This document shows positions 21,967 through 36,515 of a stretch of DNA of 64,000 nucleotides, piece after piece. The stretch's first letter is position 1, and each line of letters starts with the position of its first letter. The notes beneath the pieces were generated by a model. It was not told the DNA's origin and searched no databases. It was given only the letters and a program-made list of their open reading frames with translations. The translations under genes were made by a program, and so were the position numbers. Source of the DNA: Ceratobasidium sp. AG-K (lineage: Eukaryota > Basidiomycota > Agaricomycetes > Cantharellales > Ceratobasidiaceae); assembly GCA_037039685.1 (NCBI GenBank), contig JAWNGF010000004.1, positions 1,922,001 through 1,986,000 of the forward strand. The letters run 5' to 3'.

Positions 21967-22422
21967 AGCCTTGATGAATGCACATGTACAATCGAAACAA
22001 TTCAATTTCCTTGTTTGTGAACGGAGGAGATGGGTTTTCTTGTATTAGTGCTGCCGCTCTCGTGAGTACTCACAGACAAAACAATACGTGAATGACGCAT
22101 CATTGTACGCTAAGAAAGGCACGTCAGTGTAGGATTTTGGACCTCAAACAAGCTCGGCCACATCGCAACACAAGGACTAAGGTCCGAATACTCTGAACGA
22201 CTCGTGCACGCGAACTCGCGGATGGGCAACAAGTGTATTTATCATAAGCAAGACCCAACACGGGCTGATACAGGACGCAACTTGGGAGCAGGCACGAGCT
22301 CGAATCAAATACCCACCGCCAAAACGCATTATGGCACCCGGAAGGGTCTCAAGGTTAATCATAGGCCTGGTATGCTATTGGACCAAGTAAGATAAATGTT
22401 AGCGTTGGTAACGGTGGAAGGA

Positions 22423-24717
22423 TCACGCTCCAGTCAACCCACCGGGCGGATTTTGCAACTGTGAGTGGAGGTTTGCAGGTGGTTCATCCAGTGCATATAT
22501 CGGTGGTTCATCATTCGGTAGGACAATGGTGCGTGCAACTGGTGTCTGAGGATGGCGGTGAGCCAAGCCAAGCCGAAAGGGCAAACGTTGCAAGTCCGAG
22601 ACGACCAAGTCTACACCGCGTGCGTGGACATACACTCCTACTACCAGGAAAATCGTGACGAGGACGTGAGTATATGCGCCCGCAAGTAAAAGGATGGTAG
22701 AAAATAGATGGAAAACAATTGCAGCACAAGTAAATCCGAACGACCACATCACGCCAGCCCAGGGCGTGCTATACCTGATCGACAACTCTTGGAGCCCAGT
22801 CTGGTGACTTTCATATAGTTGGAAGTAGTTGGCCTAAACGTCATAACGTTAACCAGAGCGACGGCAGGATGTATCGGTACTTACGGCATGAGCAGCATAC
22901 TTCCCCAGAGCACGATGTTCCCGCATCAGGTGCAAACTGTATACGCCGCACGCGCCGGCTAAAATTGCTGAAAGCCCGCAAATGACCTTTGCCACGGTGC
23001 TTACGCCGTCACCAGCGATAAAAGCCATGTTAGATCTGTAGGCGGATGTAAGATCAAATGTGCAGGAACATAGGATGGATACACTCACGCCCACATCACT
23101 CCAGCCTACACCACAACGAAGTACAATCCCCAATGAAAGTAATGACAATCAGCTGAGCTGTACTAATCGGTAATGGCAGGTCCTAACATACCGCGATCGC
23201 AGCACCAGTCCACTCATCGTTAAGATCTTTGAGTAGGGCGCGCCAATGGTGCGTGTATATGATCCTGTCAACCCAGAGGTTTTCGAGGCGGTTGAGATGA
23301 ATTACAGGGCCCCCTCCGTACAGCGAGGATTGATACAAGTACCCCGGCCCACGAGGTGGGTGTCGTCTGCCTTCGACCGTTGCTGTGCGATCCAGGCGAG
23401 CACCAAACTGACCATACACATTAACATTGCGGCTATGGACTGAAGGCGGGTGGTTATTCAAAGCCAACTAGATCATAAGGATGTTCAGTGCTAACCTAGT
23501 AATCCCATGATGCGAGCTACGTGGTAATAGGCAGTCAACAGCTGGACGGCGGGCATATCAAGGATTTGGATTTACCAATAGACCAATTTAGATACAACAT
23601 ATGGCCGGACTCAGCCGCCTTGTCAAGCCCGAGCAAGTACGCTTTACACTCTTCAGTCGTGAAAGGGCTGGTCGATCCCTCAGACGTCATATGATCTAGG
23701 TAAGGACGAGTCAGAACAAGCAAAGTGCAGTGACTGCGAGTCTTGCCTAGCATGCTGCTCGCAATAGCGCCTTCAAGTTCGGCCCGGGTAGCCCCCAAAT
23801 GATTTTCATTCTTAGGCATGTACTCGGCATGCGTCCAGTATTCCTCATACAGCAAAGCACCTGCGATGTCATCAACCCCCATTATACATTCCACGACCCA
23901 ACTCACGAAGGTGTAACTTGTTACGGACGTCGGAAATGCCAAGATCCGCAGTCGTTCGCTGACGTAGCCAGCAAATAGTCCGATTAGCGTGATCCACCAG
24001 ATAGTAGCGGCACGTGTTTCCCCCCGAACAATCAAGATAAACATCGAACGCAGCGGCGTCTGGGAGAACCCGATCTCGGAGGATAACAAAAGTGCGATGC
24101 CATTCCATCAGACGATCTAGCACATTCTCGTGACGAATGTACATCTCGGTAACAAGCTTCAACTCAGGGTTGTAGAAGTACGGGCGGCTGTTTTGAGATT
24201 GGTGTCACCTAGTGAAAAGGCATGACCGTGAGACTGACTAACTTACCCTTCCACTGGGTGGTGATATTCATACCAACCTTCACGAACAGGCACGATGTGA
24301 ATATCCGCATGCCTACCAATGCACCATTAATGGAAAGCGTGAGGCGTCAATCAATCTCACATACTGGTCGTGTTCTTGAGTCGCGTGCAGGACCCCGGTC
24401 TCGACGTAACGTTTTTTTCGGGGACCTCTGGAGTTGCGCTGTCAGGCTGCGGGCGCTCAGAGATAAGGAGCGTGCACTCACGCGTTAGTGTCGTCGTATC
24501 TATTCGTCTGGCTCGGTAACCCTTCCCACAAGCGAGGATTGTACGCCATCGGATCAAAGGGCACGGGCAAGTCAGCGTTATTGGGCGTGTTATGGAGGAG
24601 ATCATGAGGGATGTCGGACATAACGAGTCGGTCGTTCTGGGACAGCGACCATGGCAAGGGATGAGAGTGAAAGTGACCATCGTCAGCCGATCTCCTGAGA
24701 TGAATGAACAGACATGC
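22423..24717 (-). CDS. WW-domain membrane-associated protein (family member 1)
   Basis: Eleven exons join in one frame (at least 575 residues): 24482-24717, 24365-24427, 24247-24312, 23907-24187, 23747-23860, 23576-23695, 23496-23516, 23192-23439, 23089-23105, 22885-23035, 22423-22833. Exons 3-4 make a WW-like module (REGWYEYHHPVEG then RPYFYNPELKLVTE), followed by YYLVDHANRTICWL, EEYWTHAEYMP, and a C-terminal set of hydrophobic segments (around GAAIAAGVMWASNMAFIAG, VICGLSAILAGACGVYSL and SFGFTCAAIVFHLF). The intron at 23696-23746 uses a GC donor (AG|GCAAG). The first exon or exons are not resolved. Two related genes lie at 45.1 and 47.7 kb. I recall this kind of WW protein as expanded in Agaricomycetes; its function is unknown. 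Confidence 0.75.
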
Positions 24718-27700
24718 CTAGGGTGAATAACTATCTGCCAAATGTACCACGGAGGTTTGAGCCTTGAAGACAATAAATAGAGGGGAGACAATGCTGAACT
24801 TTGGTGGGTGAACCCGGCACAGATAATAGCTCCAACAAGGTATAATCGTAAGCATTCAAAACAGTCCCGAGCTGAGCCGCCACCTTACCGTTCTTTTACT
24901 GGAGACTGAGGCCTAGTATTGTATAATCGCCAAACTACACCAACGAATAAAGTCTCGGTGAGGGACGGCAGAGCTTGCGTTCCAGGACCGTTACTTTTCA
25001 GAGGTGAGAACTGCCAGGGGTAATTTTTAATCCACGTTTCATATTACAAGGGACTCTACCAAAAGGTCGGAAGTGATTCGGTGATCCGCACCTACACCGG
25101 ACACAGAAAATCGATTGGCGCCTGGCGTTGGATGCAACTGCTTCCTTTTTTGATATTTCCTCCAATGAGTCGTTCGCGAGCGGTGTGAACGAATCAAAGC
25201 TCAGAGCTCCAGGTGGTGCTTTCTTGTGCACTGTACTCGAAACCAAAACCAAAGTCAGCCCGAGTCCTAGCCGCATCCGCTCCCAGGGTACCAAATAAGC
25301 AACGAAGAGCGATCTTGCTGTTAGGTACAGCAAAGAGCGTATTCTTTTAGAATTCAATCCCCGGATCAAGAGGGGCAGATGGGGCCATGAGTGTACGGGA
25401 ATCGGAGAATTCTTATATTTCGTGTTGGTTTGTATGGGTGAGCGCTGATTGAGGGTCCGATGTCCGACCAAATTATCTTGTATTGCCGTTGAATTCTTAG
25501 GACATTAGTTACTACATGGTGTAACGGTGGTGGTTCAGCAGGCACCACCTGCCACCACGTATACTGGAAGGTACGTGTTTTCAGGTAGGCGGGCCGACTC
25601 GGCTGGTTGTGTGCAACAACTCGGTCCCATATTAGCTTGGCTCCCGCCGTGAAACTAGCTCGGTTATAACCGCAAAATTAATGGATAGTTCTAGCTAGCG
25701 GTGATACTATTCTCTCCTACTGGTTTTGTTGGTCAAACAATGGGGCGCAGGCCATTATAATAATCATCTCACTTACCCTCAACCAGAGCGCAAATGCAAA
25801 CCACGACATGCCAACCGCTTGTTCAATGTCAATATCGCAATGCTACCCCCCAGCCACCTAAGAAATATGCCCACAATAAATGTCCGATTGTATGCTGGTG
25901 ATTCTTGTGACCTCGCTTATCGTCCCGATCAATCCTCGACGGATACTTTTCACGTGTGTTTGTATGCTACGAGGAGATGACGTTATTTATGCAATTCGGG
26001 ACTCTGCAATTTAAGTGGGAAACATATGTACTTGCCTGTGGATGTAGAAACATGCTATGGTAAATCAATTAGAAGATCTCCACAAGGGCTGTATGCGTCG
26101 AGAGGGCGGGGAAGAGAAGGCTGATACGGGTGCGGTTGGTTCAAGACAGTTAAGAGCATTCGATTACTATGTATATATGGCTCCTGTTAACTGTCGCATC
26201 GACCGGGGGACAACCGCTTGAACATCCGAATCGAGGGCCTTATATAAGGCGCAGGAGTGAATTTGGGGGATTCGCACGGCGTGGGCCTACGTGCTCCCGA
26301 TATATCTACGTCTATTCAGCTATTATCTCCTATGTATTCTGTTGAATCGTCCATCGAATGAGGTTGCGGTAGATGCAATCGTCTCGATGGGTGGAGGTTT
26401 CTTTGAGAGATCGCCAAGTTAATTGATTCCTTACCAATGATGTACTGCGACTATGGCATTACTAATCAGAGTGGGGCATACATAATAACAGTGGCTACAT
26501 GGATCTGTCTGCCAGGAGTTCCATTATGAATTTTTGCAAGGACGGGTTAGAAGCTATGTCATGGTTAGTGAAGAAGAGTCGAGCTTATTGTTCGCGAGTA
26601 TCGAAGTGCATTTTTCCTGGCCGAGAGCTACAATATATTTATTCAGAAGTAAGGCGATGTTCTGGGTCAAGACGTTTATCCCACATGCCTCCGGTTGAAA
26701 ATACTGTCGTGATCTCTCCGTTAATTTTGAAAATGCACCTGCGCTCCCTATTATTCCACACTGTTCGGCCCTTCTCCTTCCCAACTGACATCATGGGGTT
26801 GAACTCCGCTTTGCACCGGGTAATAGCATACTACGTAATATAGGAGCTACTGGAGTGTCCTTATCATCACCCAATCCATCTGCACATCGTACCTATTGGG
26901 TAAAGCTTATAAATATGGGTCAGCTTACTCTTATAGTGTAAGCATCTCATTGTGAGATGGTTAACCACGTTTGGAAATAAGGACTTACTTACGCACCGAG
27001 GTGTGACTGGCTGGTATAGTTCGAGAGATGCATGGAACGGTAATCGGACCTCTTGGCGACTACACACGGAAGTACTGCACGAGAAGCCACGAGGACGGGA
27101 GCCACTCCCACCAGGCAGCCTCATGTAGACGGAACCTTCAACTATGAGCAGACTTTGCGAACAGCCTCAAAAGCCTCAACCCCTTTGTATGTTTACTGCA
27201 ATAAGATAACGGTATACTCCCGGTCAACTCGCGCCGTGCCTCAATGTAGAAAAAAAATCCTAAACCGGATCAGTTATTTCTTCGGGCTATTCATGCCCTG
27301 AACTGTAATTCCATTGTCAATTACCGCTGAGAGGGGTAGCTGAAGGTTGCGCACTCGGTTTTTGGGTGGGCGAAAGTTTCGGAGGCGGCCTCGTTGAGTC
27401 AGGAGTGATATACGTTTTTACTGGAGGTGACAAGTGTGCAGCTCTGGTTACGTCCGTAGCACCAGTTTAGAAGCAGCCCGCGTCATCCCCAAATGACAGC
27501 GAGTTCATTACGGAAGTGAAACACGATATAAGAACAGGGGGAAGAGCGGGTTGTATGTGTAAAAGAAAAGGGGGGGGGGACAATTGAGGGGCAAAACACG
27601 AGCGCAGCGCCAGAAGTAAGTGGCGCAGGCGAGGTGAGAACACTAGCGATTAATTAAGGGTGGCAGGATCCTGGGGGCTGTAGAAACGTAAGTAAAAATG

Positions 27701-29383
27701 GGAGGTCAGATTCGAGTCAGCGCAAGATCCTGGCCCTGTATAAAACAGGCAGGTGATTCGTGAGGTGCGATCAACCGTGGCTTGTATCTCCAATTATACA
27801 ATTCCACGCCCCACTGTATCACTAAAGGTTAAATTTAGTCATTGACCCTGGTGGTCGGACAATAACAGCCATATTATCTTACTAAATGGGGCCCTCTGAG
27901 TCGGTAGGGTGACAGAAGCAGCCACTGGTACGATCTACACACTACGCGGTAATTAATTACGAATATCTGGCAAGTACGGCCGCAAACCACCGACCACATG
28001 GTGCTCCTGGAACAGCAATTTATTCAATGTACGCGTGAACGCGCCTGGTGGCGAGACCAAGTAAGCCATAAGCGCTAAACGGCTGCGAGCGAGGACTGGC
28101 AAAACAACTTTGAGGGATAAGGCGATATTGGACGGTCCAATGCAACGTTATGTGGAAACAACGCACTGGTAGAAGAGAAAGGCAACACGGTCAATTAAAT
28201 GATAATTGACAGTGGTTTCTGTTGCTAAGCTTGGTAATGATGCAAATAAATAGTGTATCAGGACCACTCGGATGCTGAACATCGAGGAAAAGGAATGCCG
28301 GAATATTAAGAGGCTAGATAAATAGAAAAGAATATTGGAAATGAATTATGTTAGCGTATGCATGAGCTACGAGCGCGCATACACACAGCTACGGCTTACT
28401 CTAACAAACTCGGAGATTTGCTTTTATTATTCGCTCGTCTGCAAATGCGTCTAATTGTATTTGCATTGGCATCAACCATTTATATTAGTAATAGCTCAAC
28501 GTCTCATCTAGTTTGGTGGGAAAATCCCATGGTTACCTGTCATAGTCTACCACACATCATCCGAGGAACACGGTCAATACTTCTGTCAAATTCAATCAGC
28601 AATATTCATGCTCGATAGGGTCTAATGGTGGTCTCAAAGCCTTCATCAATTGTGCGTTCGAGATCATCTTCGGCACTGCACAGCATCCACCCTAGTTCAG
28701 TTGAGTCGTACAAACACTCCGCTAAACAGTAAAGTATAGGCAGGGCTATACATTCAGTATTACAGAATTGCTCTGGGATTGGACCAACACCATAGAACTC
28801 GAGAAGTCGTGTGAGCTAGTTTGAGCATCACGTCATCCGCCTCACTACACTCATGACGGTCATTGGGCAATCATACTTGAATATGTCAATTGGCATGTAA
28901 AGAGTGCATGCTTTTATAAGCGGCCACAGACTAGAAATACCACCTATTGGACGAGGTCTGCGCCGCTGTCGCGGCGCTCATCGAGTAACCATCACCACAA
29001 CAAATAGACCTGCCCGGATATGACTGAAACAACTGGGGGAATATCGGTGATAATCGCCTCAGTCGGTGTGAGATACGAGGTCGCAAAACTGCGCTTCATG
29101 AGTGCTGTTAGTTGGGCCGGCTAGATATCTGTTGTCAAGGACGGCCCAGGTCGCGTCGGGTTCCTACAGGCGGGTCAAGCGCTGGGCGCTTGGAAGCGGC
29201 GAAGAGCCACTCTCGCCCGCACTTCAACAATCATCATTACACTCCCGAACACATGGCGCGATGTGACCCTTCTGTATGGATGTTGCCTCATCATCCGTCC
29301 CATTCAATTACCATGCCTCGAGTCCCAATTATTTCAGACAGAGGGAGCCTTCTGCTCACATCGCCCACCACTTCCGTCTAGCT
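24718..29383. other. Long intergenic stretch
   Basis: Probably holds the unresolved 5' exon or exons of the WW-like gene at its left edge. Frames at 24998-25471 (minus) and 26499-26843 (plus) show no recognisable domain. A run of G (27570-27580) and otherwise unremarkable sequence. Confidence 0.45.
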
Positions 29384-32015
29384 ATGCAAGCATCTACGCG
29401 ACGCGGAAGACAGGGAATAGAAGCTGGTCGATTTCCCACCATTAGTCCGCGTACGATAGGGCCCGATATTAGCGATCATTCAGTCGCGTGCCGTGTCGTA
29501 GAACTCTCCCTAACCATTGCGGAATTGACCCCCCAGGTCGAAACGGATATCAGGGAGCTGCTCGAGATTATTCTAACCCAAGGCCGATTTGAATACGCAT
29601 TCCAAGTGGTTGCTTATGCTTGTGCGCTGGAAAAAGAAAGTGACGCTCGACTGCTGGCTCTAGTCTTGGACTTAATACTACAACGAATCAGGGATGATCC
29701 TCGCGCCGAAGTCCATGACTGCGTTAGGCTTTGCCGCGTCATTGGGACAGAAGTTCTGCCCACTTTGCAGGATGGAAAAACCCTCGATTTAGACGGAAAA
29801 CCAGTCGTCGGGACAAGCCTTTTTCGTCTCTACTTACTTGACCGCTGTAAACTCTTCATGCAGTCAATTTGGCAGGCTAAAGAATACGCCGTTTCCCTAT
29901 TGAGCGAGTCATCGGAAAGTTCAGAAGCAGCTCAAATTGCCGCAGCCAAGTGGATAAATTTTATGGAGTTCATTGACGGGCTGTTCGGGCAGTATGTACT
30001 TGGGGAAGATATCGTCCACGCTGTAATCGATCAGCAAATGTCTTCCGTAAAATGGACAAATCGGGAGCTTAACAAAATCCTCGACATTCTGAGTCCGAGC
30101 CGGCGATTTGCACAGCTCTGCAAGACCAGCGGTTGCATGGATAGCTACTGTTCTCGTGTACAAGGGTTGGAAAAAACTGGTGCACTCGACCCTGAGATGT
30201 ATACTCGGCTAATGGTTAGTCGTCACAATTTTACAATACCGCCACTAACGGTAACGCACCATAGTCCTGCTTCGCTCGCTTCAACAGTCCCACAGTAGCA
30301 ACGGATTTCGAAACCCAGTCCAAACTAGAGCCCGACAAGGTGAGCCAATCGAGAAGTTGCATATTTCGAAAGCTTAATATCCATCAGAATGAGATACACA
30401 CTCATCCTCTTGTACATAATACTGCTAACATAAGCGTACCATTAGAAAACACCACTGGTTCCCCAGTAAGCTTTCCTCTTAGTTGGTTAAGTATACGTTT
30501 CATTAAGTAATACAGGCACCAAACACTACTCCTATTCCCCAGTTTGATCCGGTTACGCTCCAAGATAACAAGCTTCATGTCGATGCTACAACGGTGAGTC
30601 TGGTTTAAAAAACGGGGTTCTCTTTCCATACTCATATAGATACCAGCCTCTCACTGCTGTAATTGCTTTCTTTACCCAAGTCGCCCAGCCGCTCATTGCA
30701 AACTTTACGTCTGAACTGGAATCTGCAACGTTTTCGGAAAATCCAATTTCGGATACGGCTATCTCCGAGGTCTGGCGAGCGACATTGCGTAGAGGCGCGC
30801 ATGTAGCTGTCAAGTGTATCAAGTCCACAGTGTCTGGGAATGACAAGGCGGTCAAGGTATGATATATTTGCCTAAGCCGATAAGCGGACTGGTTAGTTCA
30901 AGGCCTTATTGACGTCGCAACAGCACACAGCGAGAGAACTCGCCGCCTGGTCGCAACAGCAGCATGTGAACGTACTTCAGTTGCTTGGGGTCGCGCTATA
31001 CCGAGGCAAATTGGCGATGGTGTCCGAATGGATGGAGCAAGGAAGCGTTACAAATGTGGTGAACCAAAGTCCGGAAGTAAACAGGCACAGCATCGTATAT
31101 ATTCTCGTCTCCACCATGATGCAATGCTGACATTCATTTACGGGTAGTGCGTGCAGGTAGCTAGAGTAGTCGCCTGGCTACACAGAAAAAGACTGGTAAG
31201 TAGCGAAAACTCCATTCAATGACATGAGAGTGATTCGTTGCTCATCACCCATGGAATGTCATAGATACATGGAGACCTCAAGGGGGTAAGCTCATCATGC
31301 ACGTCGTGCCCATGGTGGTACTGAACTTATTAATGTTGGAATATTCGGTAGGCAAACATTCTAATGTCCAATGATGGAATCCCGAAGGTGACAGACTTTG
31401 GGCTAACGGTGATGAGCGAGGGTGAAATGCAATTTTCAGAAACCTTTGCCGGTGGAGGAACAATGAGATGGATGGTACTTCGATTCCTGTGAACCGATTG
31501 TTATGAAACTAAGTAGACCACAGGCTCCGGAACTCTTCCAGGACAACGCTAGAAAGTCGTTCAAGACCGATGTGTATGCATTAGGAATGGTGAGTGCACA
31601 TCCCGGATTAGTAGATTAGGGTACTAAGCTGCGGTTTATGGGGCTGCTAGACACTTCTTGTGCGTGAGGCCTTTTTGTCATCGACCCAAAGAAGTTGACT
31701 GACCTTATGTGCGTGCAGGAGATATTGACCGGCCAACATCCGTTCCCAGAAATCACGAGTCCACAACGAATCATTAAAGCAGTCTCATTGGATAAACAGA
31801 TACCAAAGCGCCCAGGATATTTGGCTGAAAAGACCGCGAAGAACAACGTGTTTTGGGATGCGATGGTCAGATGCTGGGTATACGATCCGGACCAAAGAGC
31901 CACGGCTGAGGAGGTGGAAATGTTAATAAGTTCCGCTGAGGATACAGCTCAAGGATTAATGAAATCAGTAGCTGCCAAACGTGATAGTATGTGTTCGAGC
32001 TGTACATTGGCTTAG
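29384..32015 (+). CDS. MIF4G domain-protein kinase fusion A
   Basis: Ten exons join in frame to 636 residues: 29384-30214, 30265-30339, 30516-30593, 30647-30856, 30924-31094, 31157-31195, 31265-31285, 31352-31474, 31524-31589, 31719-32015. The start is set by match to paralogue B (RRGRQG follows within 12 residues). Residues about 55-270 match the eIF4G middle domain (TDIRELLEIILTQGRFEYAF; DGKPVVGTSLFRLYLLDRC; INFMEFIDGLFGQYVLGEDI). A kinase follows: K384 (HVAVK), IHGDLKGAN with D472, DFG with D490, APE with E519. The Gly loop is absent (ISDTAISEVWRATL). It ends C-S-S-C-T-L-A, a CaaX-like Cys cluster. HGDLKG is common in fungal TKL-like kinases. It lies tail to tail with TRK, 106 bp apart. 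The fusion suggests a link to translation control or membrane signalling (inference). Confidence 0.85.
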
Positions 32016-32121
32016 CCGTATTTATCACCATAAGTTGTTCGAGCGCACTAAAGACAGATTACAGCAATAAAAACCGAAAGGCAATAAAAATAATACACAA
32101 GATCAATAAGGAATCGCACAT

Positions 32122-35100
32122 CTAGTTTCCAGTCCCAAGGGCAGCAAAAGTAGGTCGAGGCGAGGCAGTGACACTAGTGACCGGGGTCAACACCTCGTGA
32201 ACGGGGGACAGCAATGTATTCGTTCGGTGCTTTAAATCCACGCCGTGTGCGGGAGCGCGGCTGGTGGAGTGTGCGTCGTGTGATGGGCCCGTCTCGCCGC
32301 TTGGACGTGTACCGGCAAAGTCGAACCCGAGGGGGCCGTGACCTTGTGCGTGTGACTGGCCAATATATTCACGCGGCAATACGACTATCACAGGCGTCAG
32401 ATCTTGCACCTAGCGGAGATTTATCACGTGTACTGACCTGCACGATCAATGGCATGGGGCAGCCCTCTGTGACGCCCTCTGAGCATGACAATGCATATAA
32501 CCAGTTTAGATAATGGCTTGAGAGCACCGGAGAAAGAATAATTGGCCTGTATCATCATGAGCATAATGACGTGGGCAATTTGGATTCGGCACTTACATCC
32601 GGCAACCCCAAAGAGAGACCAACCGTCCCGTAGGCTGAGACTAGCTCAAAGATGATCGTGAAAACGTCGAACCAGCCGTTTGATTCCGGATTCATGAGTT
32701 CTCCTCGCTAAGTTCCGAGGGATTAACATTGGTGATACACCCGGAAGAACCTACTTACCTCAATAATGCACAGAAGCCATAGTGCAAAAGCAAGCCACCA
32801 CATGTCTGCCCGTCATGTCAATCATTGGCAGGGTGATGAGCACCAAAGCGGACGTACCGAACGACAGCTGTCTTCTAGCGTGCCAGGCGAGATAACTACC
32901 CCATGCGTGCATAGGTCCGCCAGACGGATTTGGTTCTTCCTCCTCCTTTTGATTGTCATCGAGGTAAAGACCAAGTGATTGCTCTTCGTACACGTTTGTG
33001 GAACGGACAGATATCGCGACTAGGAGCAATGTGTAAGGGACGGGGTTGACAAAACGAGGAAACCGTCTGCTTACTCGGGTACACTGCAACATACCTGGAG
33101 GCAATGCGTCAATCAGTATGCGAACGTAAATCCCTCAAATAGGCATAACACATACATCATTGTTACATACAAAACTCTGTTCGCGAAGCCCGTCAGTATT
33201 AGTCAAGGTTGTAGCTGAGAAGCTTACTTTACTGCGGGCGCAAGGGCAGAGAGGGAGACAGTTGCGAATCCAGCAGCTCGGACCGCGGCGGCTTGGAGAA
33301 ACCCAATAGCAAAGCGAGTCCCAATAGGAACTGCTTCGATGACTTCGTTTCCGATATCGAGCACCATGAAAGAAACCCAATCCGTGATAACCATGCTAAG
33401 AAGCACGATCAGGAGGAACCATGTTTGATGACTGGGGAAAAGGTAGATAAAGCACCGGCGCGGGTGGTCTAGAAGGAAGGATAAAGTTTCATGCATCCGC
33501 TGGCCCACAATCTTGCTTAAAAGCCATCTAAGGTACGATCAGTCGGGGAGTATATGCGCGTAAGTTCAACAAACTCACATGAAAAACCTCAGGCTGTTTC
33601 AAAAGGATCGATATGGTCAAACTCAATTCGGATGTCTATCAAGTCACCGAGATACTTACAAGATAGGCTAGACAAGACAGTATCTTATCAGTATCTGTAT
33701 AAGATAACTCGGTCGAGTACTCACAAAAGCGGTGTTCCCAGCTAAGATTAAAAAGAACATGATCACTATCATAGGATAAGCCGTTTGAAAGGGAATCATT
33801 GACTGGTCGATGAGCGACATTCCGGTATTCGTGTAAGAAGAAACGCATTGAAACGCCGCAAACCTTGAAAGACAAGGAGCTTCAGCTTTGCGAATTGCAT
33901 AGCGCTGCGAACAACACGTACCATGTCGGCGGAACAAACCGATGTTGCTGGGGTTCACTGAAAACTGGGGCCCATTTTCCCATGCTCGAATAGGGTGCAA
34001 TGACCACGAAGGCGAGTAACTGCGTGAGAAGGTGGTACTGTGGAGTCATCAGTCAGACGTATATCACGCCATTCAAAAAGTGCATTACCCCTCCAACTAT
34101 CCAAAGCAAAGCACCGAGCGCCCGATATTCCACACCACCAAGTTCATCTTGCTCTTCCTGTGACAAATCGTGGAATTGCGAGTTGCGCCCAACAATCGCG
34201 TCAAAGGAGATGTACGGAACCTGGCGAGGCTCTGCATGTACACTCCCTACAGTTAATGTGCGCGTTAAAGTCAAGGTGTTTGGGAAGAAGCGCCGGATAG
34301 CTCTGCCTGCAAGCTCATGCGGCATAGGGAATCCCCCATAACCCGATTGGTTGGTGGGTACCTGGGTGTTGGGGGTGACTCTGGCTGTTCCATAAGACCG
34401 ACCAGTTGCTGTTCTTGGGAAATAAGCAGTGGAGACTGAGCCCATTCGAGGTCCTACAGGGAATGAAGTGGTTAGCGCCAACCCGAAACGGGGAAACGAG
34501 TAAGGATCATCGTCGCATCGGCCTCGTGGTTTGTCGGACAATAACCTCCCGAAGATTGACCAGCAATCAAACGAGGTCAACCTCCATTATGCAGGATAGG
34601 CAAAGCCCACGACCGCCAATCTCACACCCAGAGCAATCGAAAACACTCACTCCCAGTACTCCCAGCCCTCGCCCGTCCATACGTCGGCCCGTGCCCCGAA
34701 CTGCTCGCCCCACCTACATTCGCACTACCAGTGTCCCCCGCATCCGACCCTGCACCCCCACCCATCGAGAAATTCCGGAACCGGGTCCGCTCCCGTTCGC
34801 GTTCGGAATTGACGCCCGCAGACTGACGTCTGGTCCCTGCTCGTCCACGCACCCGAGGACTTTCAACAAACTCGATCGTCTGAGTTCGAGGGAAGTCGCC
34901 CGTGCCGGATGCGGTGGTGGGTTCTCGGAGTGTTACGGCTTCGCTTATTGAGCGCTCATGACCAAATGAGACCGAGGCGTGGTCCATGTCTCGCGGGCGG
35001 TTGGGGGAGAGGCGATCGTCTCCGAGGGTACCTGGGTTGACTCGGATTGGCGGAGGTTTGAACCGGACGGGACTTGACGAAATCCTTGTGCCTATGATCG

Positions 35101-36515
35101 GAAACGCAGTCGAAGTGAGGAAGATAAATTATGACGGGTGGGTCGTAGGGTGAATTTAGGGCATCGGAAAGGATACGTCAGCGACAATGAGGGTGTCAAA
35201 CAAAATATATACTTACGAGGAGAATTTTGATCGTCCGTATCGATTGGAGACAGACCTCCCGACCTCGAAAGTATAGGGGATCCATTCACACCAAAACTAG
35301 ACAAATTGAATCATGTCAGCATAACACCCAGGGCAGGTCAGAGGTGGACTTACCTCGCTGAGTGAGCCTCGGTTCCTTCATCGGTTCCCACATCGCCATC
35401 AATACGTCGCAGAATCCCACTTCCATCATCGCTGATTTCTCCTGGACTTTCCATAAATGGTGCGAGATGTAATGCAGTCGGGGTGGGAGCGAGGTTCGCA
35501 GATGGGGTCGCGTCATGGTCCAACTGTTTGGGAGTTGACGTGGAATCGTGGTGAATGGCATTGAGAGAGTCGTCGAACTCCATATGCGACAGCGTCCGAT
35601 CGGGTGAATCGCCGCCGTCGTATCGAGTTCGAGAGTCCGATGAACTAGTAGCAGCATGCTGAACCTCTTCTCCGTGCCCGTACTCTGCTTCCTTTTCGGC
35701 AGAGTGATGTCCATTCTCGACTTCCCGGTCCTTGCCCTTGCCCCCCTCCTCATCCACGACCATTCCTCCGAACCTGCCCATCGGATCCACACGCTGCGGG
35801 GCGGTCTCGACGCGCCGGATCATATCGGTTCTTAGGCGCTGGGCCAATCCTTTGCGCTTTGCACCGTCCGTGGATGATGGAGTTGCAACGCCAGACACCG
35901 TGCTCGTTGGGGACTTGCCGGGTGGGGCAGTGGGGTACACCCGGTTAGCGAGACGTCTCAAGAAGCCGGGCCGAGTGGATATTTTCTCGGGAATGTCGGG
36001 GAGATTTGCACCGGATGCAGGGGGGTTGGCATTGTTGTCTCGTGAAAGCGAGCGTGAAATGGAAACGGTCCGGGCTCGCATTGCTGCGATTATACCGCCT
36101 TGTCGTTCTCGTTTACGTTCCTCGGCAATGATGTGGGATAGTCTGTTTTGGAAGAATCGTCGGCGGGTAAAGACAATGACCCAGGAAACAATGACGGGGT
36201 TGCCGATGCACATGAGGAAGAAAAGTATGCCCTGTTGGAAGCCAGTGAGCTGGGAGAGGTCGATTGTTGCCAGGCCGGTGACTGTCATCGCACTGATGCA
36301 GTTGAAGAGGGCATCGATAAAGGGTACGTGATATCGGCCATTGGCGGCATAAAATATAGTTGCGGATATAAGAGGTGTGAATGTAAAGAAGAGAACATGG
36401 ACTCTGTTCGACGATTAGCCTTCACATCAGGAACCGGGAAATGAACTCGAACATACCTAAAAAAGTTGAGAGATTCGTAGAAACGCAACCAGGCCGCGGT
36501 GAGAGCGTTGGCCAT
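32122..36515 (-). CDS. TRK1: TRK-type potassium transporter
   Basis: Multi-exon minus gene with first exon 36457-36515 (MANALTAAWLRFYESLNFF), then 35354-36403, 35217-35296 and further exons to the stop at 32122. The four TrkH pore signatures are visible: SAMTVTGLATIDLS, SSYTNTGMSLIDQ, VRAAGFATVSLSAL and SAYGTVGLSLGLPD. Typical membrane segments surround them (GILFFLMCIGNPVIVSWVIV; ALGALLWIVGGVMHFLNG), and the late block VMLRGRHRGLPHAIDRA is a hallmark of fungal TRK. The long charged loop between the first two pore units is usual for fungi. It should import K+ at the plasma membrane. A piece of the loop exon is duplicated at 3097-3546. Not every intron was phased by hand. Confidence 0.9.

Noticed and set aside
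35316..35792. Minus frame of 158 codons inside TRK
   Set aside because: Alternative frame of the TRK loop exon; the TRK frame is conserved in the duplicate at 3097-3546.
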